Both the position numbers and the translations under genes were made by a program. The notes beneath the pieces are model-generated. The model searched no databases and was not told where the DNA came from. It saw only the letters and a list, made by a program, of their open reading frames with translations. Shown here piece by piece: positions 1-5,375 of a DNA stretch of 5,566 bases. The DNA is from Candidatus Thiosymbion ectosymbiont of Robbea hypermnestra (GTDB taxonomy: Bacteria > Pseudomonadota > Gammaproteobacteria > Chromatiales > Chromatiaceae): the NCBI GenBank assembly GCA_020443945.1, contig JAIZWN010000521.1, forward strand, positions 1 to 5,566. The letters run 5' to 3'. How positions within the stretch are numbered: position 1 is the stretch's first letter; each line of letters opens with the position of its first letter.

Positions 1-10
1 AATTTACATG

Positions 11-53
11 GCAACCTCCTTTCAGGTTGCTAGACTGACCAGGCTTTGCCTGG
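11..53. repeat. Two adjacent perfect hairpins
   Basis: The first hairpin has arms GCAACCT (11-17) and AGGTTGC (24-30) with a 6-nt loop. The second has arms CCAGGC (39-44) and GCCTGG (48-53) with a 3-nt loop. Neither is followed by a T run, so a classical intrinsic terminator is not supported. They could be part of a repeated extragenic palindromic element or a terminator for a gene outside the window. Confidence 0.5.
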
Positions 54-58
54 CGCAC

Positions 59-172
59 CAAAGACACGAAGAATTTTGCCCTGCCGTCGCTGATCATCCG
101 CGCGAGTTTCATCGCAGACTCTAACAGACCATGGTCGTTTCCCTTTCACCCTGGTCTCTCTTGGTGTCTTTG
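59..172. repeat. Inverted pair of a CAAAGACACNAAG motif
   Basis: The 13-bp motif at 59-71 recurs on the opposite strand at 160-172 with one mismatch, enclosing 88 bp. I recall closely similar 'caaagacacgaag' strings as scattered intergenic sequence in several environmental proteobacterial genomes. That is memory, not a search. The pair may be the ends of a small degenerate element or two independent copies. Confidence 0.5.
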
Positions 173-185
173 TGTGATGTTCGAC

Positions 186-210
186 GTGACTCAGGTAGAC
201 ACCTGATCAC
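186..210. repeat. Long hairpin, 10 paired bases with one bulge
   Basis: GTGA (186-189) and TCAGGT (191-196) pair with ACCTGA (201-206) and TCAC (207-210), with C190 bulged and a 4-nt AGAC loop. It lies just upstream of the broken nuclease-like gene. Read on the minus strand it has no U tract immediately after it. It could be a terminator remnant, an operator or part of a repeat. Confidence 0.45.
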
Positions 211-216
211 TTGAAA

Positions 217-244
217 ATTTACCGCTACCAATTTACCACTACCC
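217..244 (+). repeat. Tandem 14-bp direct repeat, two units
   Basis: ATTTACCGCTACCA (217-230) is followed at once by ATTTACCACTACCC (231-244), 12 of 14 identical. It marks the left edge of the pseudogene homology and may be junk duplicated at a rearrangement breakpoint. Confidence 0.5.
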
Positions 245-506
245 GGAATTTTAAAAACCGTATCTTCGACTACCCGCGCCAGGCGCTCGCTTTTTCGCCG
301 CGGCCGCCGAAGCCGGCGAGCAGGTGCGCATTGCCCCCGTGTGCCAGGGGCAGCGCCAGGAACGCCTCGGCGAACGCTTCCGGGAAATCGACATCTATGC
401 GACCCTTGAAGATAATGAGCGGGCTGATTACCAACGCGACGATCCCGGGAAGGCCGAGACCATGAGCCGATTGGCCGAGGACCGTCTCGACGAGCTGCTG
501 CACTGA
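244..506 (+). pseudogene. Collapsed Rpn-like PD-(D/E)XK nuclease/transposase gene
   Basis: Two frames together read like a family of about 300-residue proteins that I recall from Chromatiales and related bacteria (Rpn/YhgA-type putative transposases with a PD-(D/E)XK nuclease fold). In frame 1, NFKNRIFDYPRQALAF (about 247-294) matches the family's N-terminal FKNLILDYPRQALAFF. It then breaks at the T5 run (291-295) and continues in frame 3 as FAAAAEAGEQVRIAPVCQGQ and LGERFRE, still N-terminal family sequence. At IDIYATLEDNERADYQ (about 387-434) the reading jumps to what I recall as the family's C-terminal region (IDIYADLTDNERA-like). The roughly 150-residue core that should carry the nuclease active site is absent. 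The ORF ends in TGA at 504-506. Strong third-position G/C shows it was once coding. The fusion ORF could start at GTG 324, but there is no convincing ribosome site. The family assignment rests on memory of conserved strings, so it is likely but untested. Confidence 0.6.
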
Positions 507-512
507 ACCGAT

Positions 513-1856
513 ATGCCCAAGCCTGCCGATCCGCCATCGGATCCCGAGGGTCTCGATCCCTTCGTCCACTGGTTCCGCCAGGCGACGCCCTATGTTCATG
601 CCCACCGCGGGCGAACCTTTGTCATCACCTTCGGCGGCGAGGCGGTGGCCGAGGCGGGCTTCGCCGATCTGATCCACGATCTCGCCCTGCTCCACGGCCT
701 GGGGATCCGGCTGGTGCTGGTGCCGGGGGCCCGACCCCAGATCGAGGAACGACTCGCGCTACGCGGGGCCGCCTTGCACTATGCGAAGGGATTGCGCGTG
801 ACCGATACCGCGGCCCTGGCCTGCGTCAAGGAGGCCGCCGGGGCCGTGCGGGTCGAGATCGAGGCCCTGCTTTCCCTCGGCTTGGCCAATTCCCCCATGG
901 CGGGCGTGCGTATCCCCGTCGCCTCGGGTAATTTCGTCACCGCCCGGCCCCTGGGGGTGCTGGACGGCATCGACTATCGGCATACGGGGGTGGTCCGACG
1001 CATCGACCGCGCGTCGCTCCGCCGGCGGCTGGACGATGGCGCCGTGGCCCTGATGCCCCCCATCGGCTACTCGCCCACCGGCGAGGTCTTCAACCTCAGC
1101 GCCGCGGATCTGGCCTGCGCCACCGCCGTTACCTTGCAGGCCGACAAGCTGATCTTTCTGCTCGAAGAGCCGGGCGTGCCGGATCCCTCCGGGGGCCGGC
1201 TCTCCAACCTGTTGAGTCGGGACCTCGAGTCCCTGCTCGCCGACTCGCCCGCTCTTTCGGAGGAGCTGGCCCAGTCCCTGCGCGCCGGGGGGTATGCCTG
1301 TACCCAGGGGGTGGGGCGGGTACATCTGATCGGCCGCCACACCCAGGGGGCGCTGTTGCGCGAGCTCTTTACCCGCGAGGGCGCCGGCACCCTGATCACC
1401 GCCTCCCCCTATGAGACACTGCGGCCCGCCCGCATCGACGACGTGGGGGGCATCCTGGAGCTGCTGCGCCCCCTGGAACAGCAGGGGGTTCTGGTAGAGC
1501 GCCCCCGGGAACGCCTGGAGACCGAGATCGACCGCTTCTCACTCATGGAGCGCGACGGCATGGCTATCGCCTGCGTGGCTATCTACGGCTTTCCCGAGGC
1601 CGATCTGGCCGAGCTCGCCTGCATCACCGTCCACCCCGACTACCGGAGCCGGGCCCGTGGCGATAAGCTCCTGGAGCACGTCGAGGCAATCGCCAAGGCC
1701 CAGGGTATCGGGAGGCTGTTCGTGCTCACGACCCAAACCGCCCACTGGTTCCGCGAGCGCGGCTTCGAGCCCGCGAGCCTGGCGGAGCTACCCGCCCGGA
1801 AGCAGGCGCTCTACAACTACCAGCGCAATTCCAAGGTCTTCATCAAGCGGCTGTGA
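513..1856 (+). CDS. argA: Amino-acid N-acetyltransferase (N-acetylglutamate synthase)
   Basis: Transfers acetyl from acetyl-CoA to the amino group of glutamate, the first step of cytoplasmic arginine biosynthesis; in this family the enzyme is feedback-inhibited by arginine. The product is 447 residues, against about 443 for E. coli ArgA, and is collinear with it. Residues about 15-290 form the amino-acid-kinase-like domain, with TFVITFGGEA (35-44), LGIRLVLVPGARPQI (63-77), SGNF, RRID and FNLSAAD. Residues about 300-447 form the GNAT acetyltransferase domain, with DVGGILELLRPLEQQGVLV, HPDYRSRARGDKLL (374-387, the acetyl-CoA-binding loop), LFVLTTQTAHWFRERGF and YNYQRNSKV near the C-terminus. 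GGEA takes the place of the lysine motif of true kinases, as in other ArgA proteins. The ATG at 513 fits the family N-terminus. No strong Shine-Dalgarno is seen, and the stop of the broken gene upstream lies only 6 nt before it, so translation may once have been coupled. No obvious ArgR box was found. Confidence 0.97.
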   Translation: MPKPADPPSDPEGLDPFVHWFRQATPYVHAHRGRTFVITFGGEAVAEAGFADLIHDLALLHGLGIRLVLVPGARPQIEERLALRGAALHYAKGLRVTDTAALACVKEAAGAVRVEIEALLSLGLANSPMAGVRIPVASGNFVTARPLGVLDGIDYRHTGVVRRIDRASLRRRLDDGAVALMPPIGYSPTGEVFNLSAADLACATAVTLQADKLIFLLEEPGVPDPSGGRLSNLLSRDLESLLADSPALSEELAQSLRAGGYACTQGVGRVHLIGRHTQGALLRELFTREGAGTLITASPYETLRPARIDDVGGILELLRPLEQQGVLVERPRERLETEIDRFSLMERDGMAIACVAIYGFPEADLAELACITVHPDYRSRARGDKLLEHVEAIAKAQGIGRLFVLTTQTAHWFRERGFEPASLAELPARKQALYNYQRNSKVFIKRL

Positions 1857-1879
1857 ATGCCGGCGCCCCGTCATCCGGT

Positions 1880-1931
1880 GTTTCCGGGATTCAGCGTATA
1901 TACCCAGGGACAACAAAATTACAACACCACC
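1880..1931 (+). repeat. 52-bp interspersed repeat, copy 1 (inverted with copy 2)
   Basis: Begins GTTTCCGGGATTC and ends TTACAACACCACC, with an internal 8-bp palindrome GTATATAC. It matches the reverse complement of 5376-5427 at 49 of 52 positions (differences A/G, G/A and A/G) with no gaps. Similarity stops sharply after CACCACC on the right; a few bases (GGT) just outside the left end are also alike. It starts 23 bp after the argA stop codon, in the gap between argA and the convergent membrane-protein gene. Translated, both copies give CFRDSAYIPRDN(K/R)ITTPP, a coincidental peptide that I believe turns up as spurious ORFs in other genomes. No transposase is adjacent. Confidence 0.9.
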
Positions 1932-1949
1932 GCAAAATCAATGGGTTGG

Positions 1950-1964
1950 TTTTTAGACAGCCTC
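1950..1964 (-). other. Possible insertion-sequence end relic
   Basis: On the minus strand this reads GAGGCTGTCTAAAAA, which resembles the GAGGCTGTC-type terminal repeats of some insertion sequences (IS5- and IS1182-like groups, from memory). There is no partner end and no transposase in the window. A weak TTAGA/TCTAA hairpin overlaps it, so it could instead serve as a poor terminator for the minus-strand gene ending at 2000. Confidence 0.2.
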
Positions 1965-1999
1965 TAAGCCTTCTGGGATATGGGTTTTTCGGCTACCCG

Positions 2000-2605
2000 T
2001 CAGCCGGCGGCGGTGTCGGTTTTGCGTTTGCGACGGTTCGGCTCGGCGGGGGGTGCGGTCAGGACCCGGATCGGCTTTTCGGTGCGCAGCAACAGCTTGT
2101 CGGTACCGACGATTCCCAACCGCTCCCGGCGGGCCCGCAAGCCGTATCCCACGGCGGCGCCGCCCGCCGTGGTCAGGGTGAGCAGGCCCAGGGTGACGAA
2201 CTGCGTCAGTACCATGACCGTTCCCAACCCGGCCGCCCCACCCAGCAGCAACCCCGTCTTCAGATTACCGCCCGTGCGGACGCGCCGCAGCTCCCGCGAG
2301 GCCTGTTGCCGACTGCTCCTGATCTCCTTGGTCTTCGCCCTTTCCGCGTGTACCCGAATCTTCTCGCGCTCACGCGCAAAGCCTTCCTTCGCCCGCGACA
2401 GGGCCTGCTTGCGCGCCCCGGCGGCCAGAGAGGTGAACCAAAGGGCGGTCAGCGCGCCGACGGCCAGATTGAGCAAGAGAAACAAAAGGCCGGTCTGCTC
2501 CAGATCGGTCCGATAGGCGGTCACCACCAGTAGCACGGTAACGCCCTGTACGAGCAGGACGCCGATCAGGTACTTGAGGAAGCTGGTCAGACTGAAGGGC
2601 AACAT
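2000..2605 (-). CDS. Uncharacterised membrane protein, 201 aa
   Basis: No function is known to me. The protein opens with two hydrophobic segments (about residues 8-30 and 39-60) separated by a short polar turn (YRTDLEQTG). A long charged Arg/Lys/Glu-rich stretch (about 64-110), probably helical or coiled coil, follows. Next is a Gly-rich hydrophobic region (about 117-156), long enough for one long or two short membrane helices, and finally a basic tail ending RRKRKTDTAAG. The N-terminus has hydrophobic character without a signal-peptidase-like site, so it is likely an inner-membrane protein. Similar unnamed proteins, with the same order of two helices, basic helix and Gly-rich hydrophobic block, are in my memory of purple sulfur bacteria. 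The start ATG (2603-2605) has only a weak AGG upstream. The gene is convergent with argA (143 bp between stops) and divergent from glnS, with no operon partner. The opposite-strand frames over it read as low-complexity Gln/Pro/Gly text and are shadows. Confidence 0.75.
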   Translation of the reverse strand: MLPFSLTSFLKYLIGVLLVQGVTVLLVVTAYRTDLEQTGLLFLLLNLAVGALTALWFTSLAAGARKQALSRAKEGFAREREKIRVHAERAKTKEIRSSRQQASRELRRVRTGGNLKTGLLLGGAAGLGTVMVLTQFVTLGLLTLTTAGGAAVGYGLRARRERLGIVGTDKLLLRTEKPIRVLTAPPAEPNRRKRKTDTAAG

Positions 2606-2770
2606 GGCAACCTGGAAACAAACTTGAAGGGTATCGGTTAGCTACTAACTGTCAGCCGGTAGCCGATCCGCCGTGCGATTCGGTGGACGGAGCTCTTTCT
2701 GGACGATCGGTCACTCCCTGGAAATATCGATCATGCCAAACAAAGGAGAAATTCACACCCCGCGTCGTGA

Positions 2771-2792
2771 AAAATTGCACGGAAGCAATTTT
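2771..2792. promoter_or_regulatory. Palindrome in the glnS promoter (possible operator)
   Basis: Perfect 8-bp arms AAAATTGC (2771-2778) and GCAATTTT (2785-2792) are separated by 6 nt (ACGGAA). The site ends 11 bp before the TATAAT box at 2804, so it covers the place where the -35 element should be. Symmetry and position suit a dimeric transcription factor. An RNA hairpin is also possible if transcription starts further upstream. The regulator is unknown. Confidence 0.45.
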
Positions 2793-2803
2793 CCACGGTC
2801 CCC

Positions 2804-2809
2804 TATAAT
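2804..2809 (+). promoter_or_regulatory. Candidate -10 box of glnS
   Basis: A perfect TATAAT in a GC-rich surrounding, 52 bp before the glnS ATG, implying a leader of roughly 45 nt. No good -35 hexamer lies at 16-18 bp. A TTGCAC at 2775-2780 is 23 bp away, which is too far for normal sigma-70 spacing. This suggests a promoter that depends on an activator, or on the palindrome just upstream. Confidence 0.45.
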
Positions 2810-2861
2810 AATCCCTCGGCTGCGTCATCCTTCCAATTCCCGCCCCACCGGTTGCCTACAG

Positions 2862-4553
2862 ATGTCCGAGCAAACAGATTCCAAAAAGACCAACTTCATT
2901 CGCCGGGTGATCGAGGAGGACCTGGCCCAGGGAAGGCACGCGCGCATCGCCACCCGCTTTCCGCCGGAGCCGAACGGTTATCTGCACATCGGTCACGCCA
3001 AATCCATCGTACTCAATTTCGGCATCGCGCGGGATTATCAGGGCACCTGCAACCTGCGCTTCGACGATACCAATCCGCACAAGGAGAACCCGGAGTATGT
3101 GGCGGCGATCCAGGAGGATGTGCGTTGGCTGGGCTACGACTGGGACGAGCGGCTCTACTTTGCCTCCGATTACTTCGAGCAGCTCTATGGGTTTGCCGTC
3201 GAGCTGATCGAGAAAGGCCGGGCTTACGTCTGCGAACTGGACGCGGAGCAGATCCGCGAGTACCGCGGGACCCTGACCGAGCCCGGCCGGGAGAGCCCCC
3301 ACCGCGACCGCCCGCCGGCGGAGAGCCGGGACCTCTTCGCGCGCATGCGGGCCGGCGAGTTTCCCGACGGGGCCCTGACCCTGCGGGCCAAGATCGACAT
3401 GGCCTCGCCCAATCTGAACCTGCGCGACCCCGTCCTCTACCGCATCCGCCATGGGGTGATCCATCACCAGACGGGCCGCGAGTGGTGTCTGTACCCTACC
3501 TATGATTACACCCACCCCATCTCGGACGCCCTCGAGGGGATTACCCATTCCCTCTGTACCCTGGAGTTCGAGGACCACCGCCCCCTCTACGATTGGGTGA
3601 TCGCCAACGTCTCGGTGCCCTGCAAGCCGCGCCAGATCGAGTTCTCCCGGCTCAATCTCGAGTACACGGTGATGAGCAAGCGCCGGCTGACCCAGCTGGT
3701 GGACGAGGGCTTGGTCGCGGGTTGGGACGACCCGCGAATGCCGAGCCTCGCCGGACTGCGTCGCCGCGGCTATACCTCGGCGGCCATCCGCGCCTTCTGC
3801 GAACGCATCGGCGTGACCAAGGCCGACAATCGGGTGGAGATGGCCATGCTGGAGAGCGCCATCCGCGAGGATCTGGACCGCAACGCCCCCCGCATCATGG
3901 TCGTGTTGCGGCCCCTCAAGCTGGTGGTGGAAAGCTATCCGGAGGACCGACCCGAGGCCCTCATCGCGCCCAATCACCCCAAGGACGAGACCATGAAGGC
4001 GCGCCCGGTCACCTTCTCCAGGGAGCTTTACATCGACCGCAACGACTTTATGGAAGAACCGGTCAAGGGGTTCAAACGACTCACCCTGGGCGGCGAGGTG
4101 CGGCTACGCCACGCCTATGTGGTGCGTTGCGTCGGGGTCGTCAGGGACGCGGCCGGAGAGATCATCGCGCTGCGCTGTACCCACGATCCCGACACCCTCG
4201 GCAAGAACCCGGCGGATCGCAAGGTCAAGGGCGTCATCCACTGGGTCTCGGCCACGCATTCGGTGGCGGCGGAGGTACGGCTCTATGATCGGCTGTTCTC
4301 GGTACCGGAGCCCGGCGCGGGGGGCCGGGATTTTCGCGCCGACCTCAACCCGGATTCCCTGCATACCCTGACCCACTGCTTCCTGGACCCGGGCCTGACA
4401 GAAATCGCACCGGGCAACCGCTTTCAATTCGAACGCGAAGGCTATTTCATAGTCGACCCGGACTCCCGTCCCGGCCGGCCGGTATTCAATCGCACCGTGA
4501 CCCTGCGCGATACCTGGGGTCGGAAAACGGGCAGGACCACCGAACGGTCATGA
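2862..4553 (+). CDS. glnS: Glutamine--tRNA ligase
   Basis: Cytoplasmic class I aminoacyl-tRNA synthetase that charges tRNA(Gln) with glutamine using ATP. The product is 563 residues from ATG 2862 (E. coli about 555) and is collinear with E. coli GlnS throughout. Landmarks are TNFIRRVIEEDLAQG at the N-terminus; RFPPEPNGYLHIGHAKS with the HIGH motif at 42-45; NLRFDDTNP; EQIREYRGTLTEPG; DALEGITHSLCTLEF; the KMSKS-equivalent VMSKR at 270-274; and GWDDPRMPSLAGLRRRGYT. The C-terminal anticodon-binding beta-barrels (about 345-563) include NHPKDE, KVKGVIHWVSA, RLYDRLFSVPEPGA, FQFEREGYF and PVFNRTVTLRDTWG near the end. The frame stays open upstream to GTG 2673, but the extra 63 residues have no family counterpart and contain the -10 box, so 2862 is chosen. 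There is no recognisable Shine-Dalgarno before this ATG. GlnS-type sequence rather than GluRS-type features (PPEPNGYLHIGH, length, two barrels) argues against a glutamyl-tRNA synthetase. Confidence 0.98.
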   Translation: MSEQTDSKKTNFIRRVIEEDLAQGRHARIATRFPPEPNGYLHIGHAKSIVLNFGIARDYQGTCNLRFDDTNPHKENPEYVAAIQEDVRWLGYDWDERLYFASDYFEQLYGFAVELIEKGRAYVCELDAEQIREYRGTLTEPGRESPHRDRPPAESRDLFARMRAGEFPDGALTLRAKIDMASPNLNLRDPVLYRIRHGVIHHQTGREWCLYPTYDYTHPISDALEGITHSLCTLEFEDHRPLYDWVIANVSVPCKPRQIEFSRLNLEYTVMSKRRLTQLVDEGLVAGWDDPRMPSLAGLRRRGYTSAAIRAFCERIGVTKADNRVEMAMLESAIREDLDRNAPRIMVVLRPLKLVVESYPEDRPEALIAPNHPKDETMKARPVTFSRELYIDRNDFMEEPVKGFKRLTLGGEVRLRHAYVVRCVGVVRDAAGEIIALRCTHDPDTLGKNPADRKVKGVIHWVSATHSVAAEVRLYDRLFSVPEPGAGGRDFRADLNPDSLHTLTHCFLDPGLTEIAPGNRFQFEREGYFIVDPDSRPGRPVFNRTVTLRDTWGRKTGRTTERS

Positions 4554-4569
4554 CTGCCGAATTATGCCC

Positions 4570-4600
4570 TTGACGACATATGCAGATGGTATCATATTAT
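4570..4600 (+). promoter_or_regulatory. Promoter/operator of the toxin-antitoxin pair
   Basis: TTGACG at 4570-4575 is a good -35 candidate. The -10 is ambiguous: CATATT (4593-4598, 17-bp spacer), TATTAT (4595-4600, 19 bp) or TATCAT (4590-4595, 14 bp). An inverted repeat ATATG (4578-4582)/CATAT (4593-4597) sits inside the promoter, as expected for an operator bound by an Xre-type antitoxin. If the -10 is placed here, transcription would begin at or just past the toxin ATG, leaving almost no leader. Confidence 0.4.
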
Positions 4601-4958
4601 GAGAGTGTCATGGACCGTTCTGCTCGATACGGCGTTCGAGAGGGAATTCGTGGATCTGGCCGAAGCAGTCCAGGACGAATTGCTTGCTCACGCCAAGCTC
4701 CTGGAGACCTTCGGACCTCAGCTTGGGCGACCCCGTGTCGACACCCTGAAGGGCTCGAAGCACGCGAATATGAAGGAGCTGCGTTTTAATGCCGCCGATG
4801 GGGTCTGGCGCGTTGCGTTCGCCTTCGACCCGCAACGCCGTGCCATCCTGCTAGTAGCAGGAGACAAAGCGGGTAGCGGTGATAAGCGTTTCTACCAACG
4901 ACTCATCAAAAAGGCGGATGAGCGGTTTGATAACTACTCGGAAGCAAAGCGGAGGTGA
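4599..4958 (+). CDS. RelE/HigB-like toxin (Gp49-type)
   Basis: Probable toxin of a type II toxin-antitoxin system. Relatives of this phage-Gp49/HigB branch of the RelE superfamily act as ribosome-associated mRNA interferases, which I infer for this one. The product is 119 residues, normal for the family. Characteristic strings are WTVLLDTAFEREF (5-17), AVQDELLAHAKLLETFGPQLGRP (23-45), VDTLKGSKHANMKELRF (47-63), DGVWRVAFAFDPQRRAILLVAGDK (67-90) and KRFYQRLIKKADERF (96-110). Basic residues in the LKGSKHANMKELR block and R71 are the likely RNA-contact surface. ATG 4599 matches the family N-terminus, but no Shine-Dalgarno precedes it. It starts 45 bp after the glnS stop and is followed after 3 nt by the antitoxin gene, whose ribosome site overlaps the toxin stop codon. 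Toxin-first order is typical of higBA-like loci. No truncation is seen. Confidence 0.88.
   Translation: MRVSWTVLLDTAFEREFVDLAEAVQDELLAHAKLLETFGPQLGRPRVDTLKGSKHANMKELRFNAADGVWRVAFAFDPQRRAILLVAGDKAGSGDKRFYQRLIKKADERFDNYSEAKRR
4951..4958 (+). promoter_or_regulatory. Strong ribosome binding site of the antitoxin gene
   Basis: GGAGGTGA lies 6 nt (counting from GGAGG) before the GTG at 4962 and contains the toxin stop TGA (4956-4958). It fixes the antitoxin start at a GTG and predicts translational coupling with a high antitoxin yield, in contrast to the toxin gene, which has no visible site. Confidence 0.8.
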
Positions 4959-4961
4959 ACC

Positions 4962-5342
4962 GTGAAAGAGTTGCAGGATGCGATGAACGCACTTTCGGCG
5001 GACCGGCGCACCAAGGTCGAGACGCGGGCGAAGGCATTGATTGCCGAGGAAATGACGCTACGGGACCTGCGCAGAGCGCAGGACCTGACGCAGGAATGCA
5101 TGGCGGAGCTGCTCGGCGTGGGGCAGGACAACATATCCCGGCTCGAGGGTCGGGCGGATATGCTGCTGTCCACGTTGCGCGGCTACATCGCCGCCATGGG
5201 TGGCTCTCTGGACCTGATTGTCCGCTTCCCGGACCGGCCGGCCGTGTCCCTTGCCGCGTTGTTCGGCAACGAAGAGAAGGCCAAAGGGAAAGCGCGCCGC
5301 AAACGGACCGTGGATAAACACGCAAAACACTGCCCGGCCTGA
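4962..5342 (+). CDS. Xre-family antitoxin (HigA-like)
   Basis: Probable antitoxin and autorepressor partner of the toxin immediately upstream. The product is 126 residues. Residues 1-36 are a helical N-terminal segment (LSADRRTKVETRAKALIAEEMTLRDLR). Residues about 37-62 carry the Cro/CI-type helix-turn-helix RRAQDLTQECMAELLGVGQ followed by DNISRLE. LLSTLRGYIAAMGGSLDLIV and FPDRPAVSLAALFG follow (to about 102). This is the usual family order, with the DNA-binding part central. A basic, low-complexity tail (about 103-126; KAKGKARRKR, ending HCPA) extends beyond where I remember close relatives stopping. Start GTG 4962 is set by the strong GGAGG site. Binding of toxin and antitoxin to the promoter at about 4570-4600 is inferred from family behaviour. 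The GC content is like that of the neighbours, so there is no compositional sign of recent transfer. Confidence 0.87.
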   Translation: MKELQDAMNALSADRRTKVETRAKALIAEEMTLRDLRRAQDLTQECMAELLGVGQDNISRLEGRADMLLSTLRGYIAAMGGSLDLIVRFPDRPAVSLAALFGNEEKAKGKARRKRTVDKHAKHCPA

Positions 5343-5375
5343 CACCTTCTCCTACCCGGGACCCGACACGGGTTG

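Larger units (their letters stand above)
1..243. other. Non-coding repeat- and hairpin-rich region
   Basis: No convincing gene is present. Visible structures are: a 7-bp stem hairpin at 11-30 (GCAACCT/AGGTTGC); a perfect 6-bp stem with a TTT loop at 39-53 (CCAGGC/GCCTGG); an inverted pair of CAAAGACAC(G/C)AAG at 59-71 and 160-172; a perfect 10-bp palindrome GACCATGGTC at 127-136; a long hairpin at 186-210; and two tandem 14-mers at 217-244. The base composition is clearly lower in G+C than the genes to the right. The region looks like accumulated intergenic repeat debris next to a broken mobile-type gene. Confidence 0.6.

Noticed and set aside
324..506. Independent 60-residue gene starting at GTG 324
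   Set aside because: There is no ribosome site, and the coding signal and family-like sequence continue upstream of the GTG. It is better explained as the tail of a broken gene.
759..1340. 193-residue open frame on the minus strand inside argA
   Set aside because: It is a shadow of argA codon bias with no recognisable protein features.
1880..1960. Small protein containing CFRDSAYIPRDN, also seen near 5420 on the minus strand
   Set aside because: The shared peptide is only the translation of the 52-bp DNA repeat in overlapping frames, with no independent start site or ribosome signal.
1853..2533. Plus-strand frames opposite the membrane-protein gene
   Set aside because: They read as Gln/Pro/Gly/Arg low-complexity text, while the minus strand gives clean membrane helices and an amphipathic middle.
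2775..2809. TTGCAC plus TATAAT as a standard sigma-70 promoter
   Set aside because: The spacing is 23 bp, well outside the normal 16-18 bp, so only the -10 box was kept.
2673..2861. 63-residue N-terminal extension of glnS from a GTG start
   Set aside because: The extension has no counterpart in the family, it includes the TATAAT box and palindrome, and MSEQTDSKKTNFIRR from 2862 fits the normal GlnS N-terminus.
2856..3977. 373-residue open frame on the minus strand inside glnS
   Set aside because: It is a long antisense frame produced by high third-position G+C. The plus strand encodes a full, collinear GlnS.
5361..5373. Intrinsic terminator after the antitoxin gene
   Set aside because: The stem is only 5 bp (ACCCG/CGGGT) and no T run follows it.
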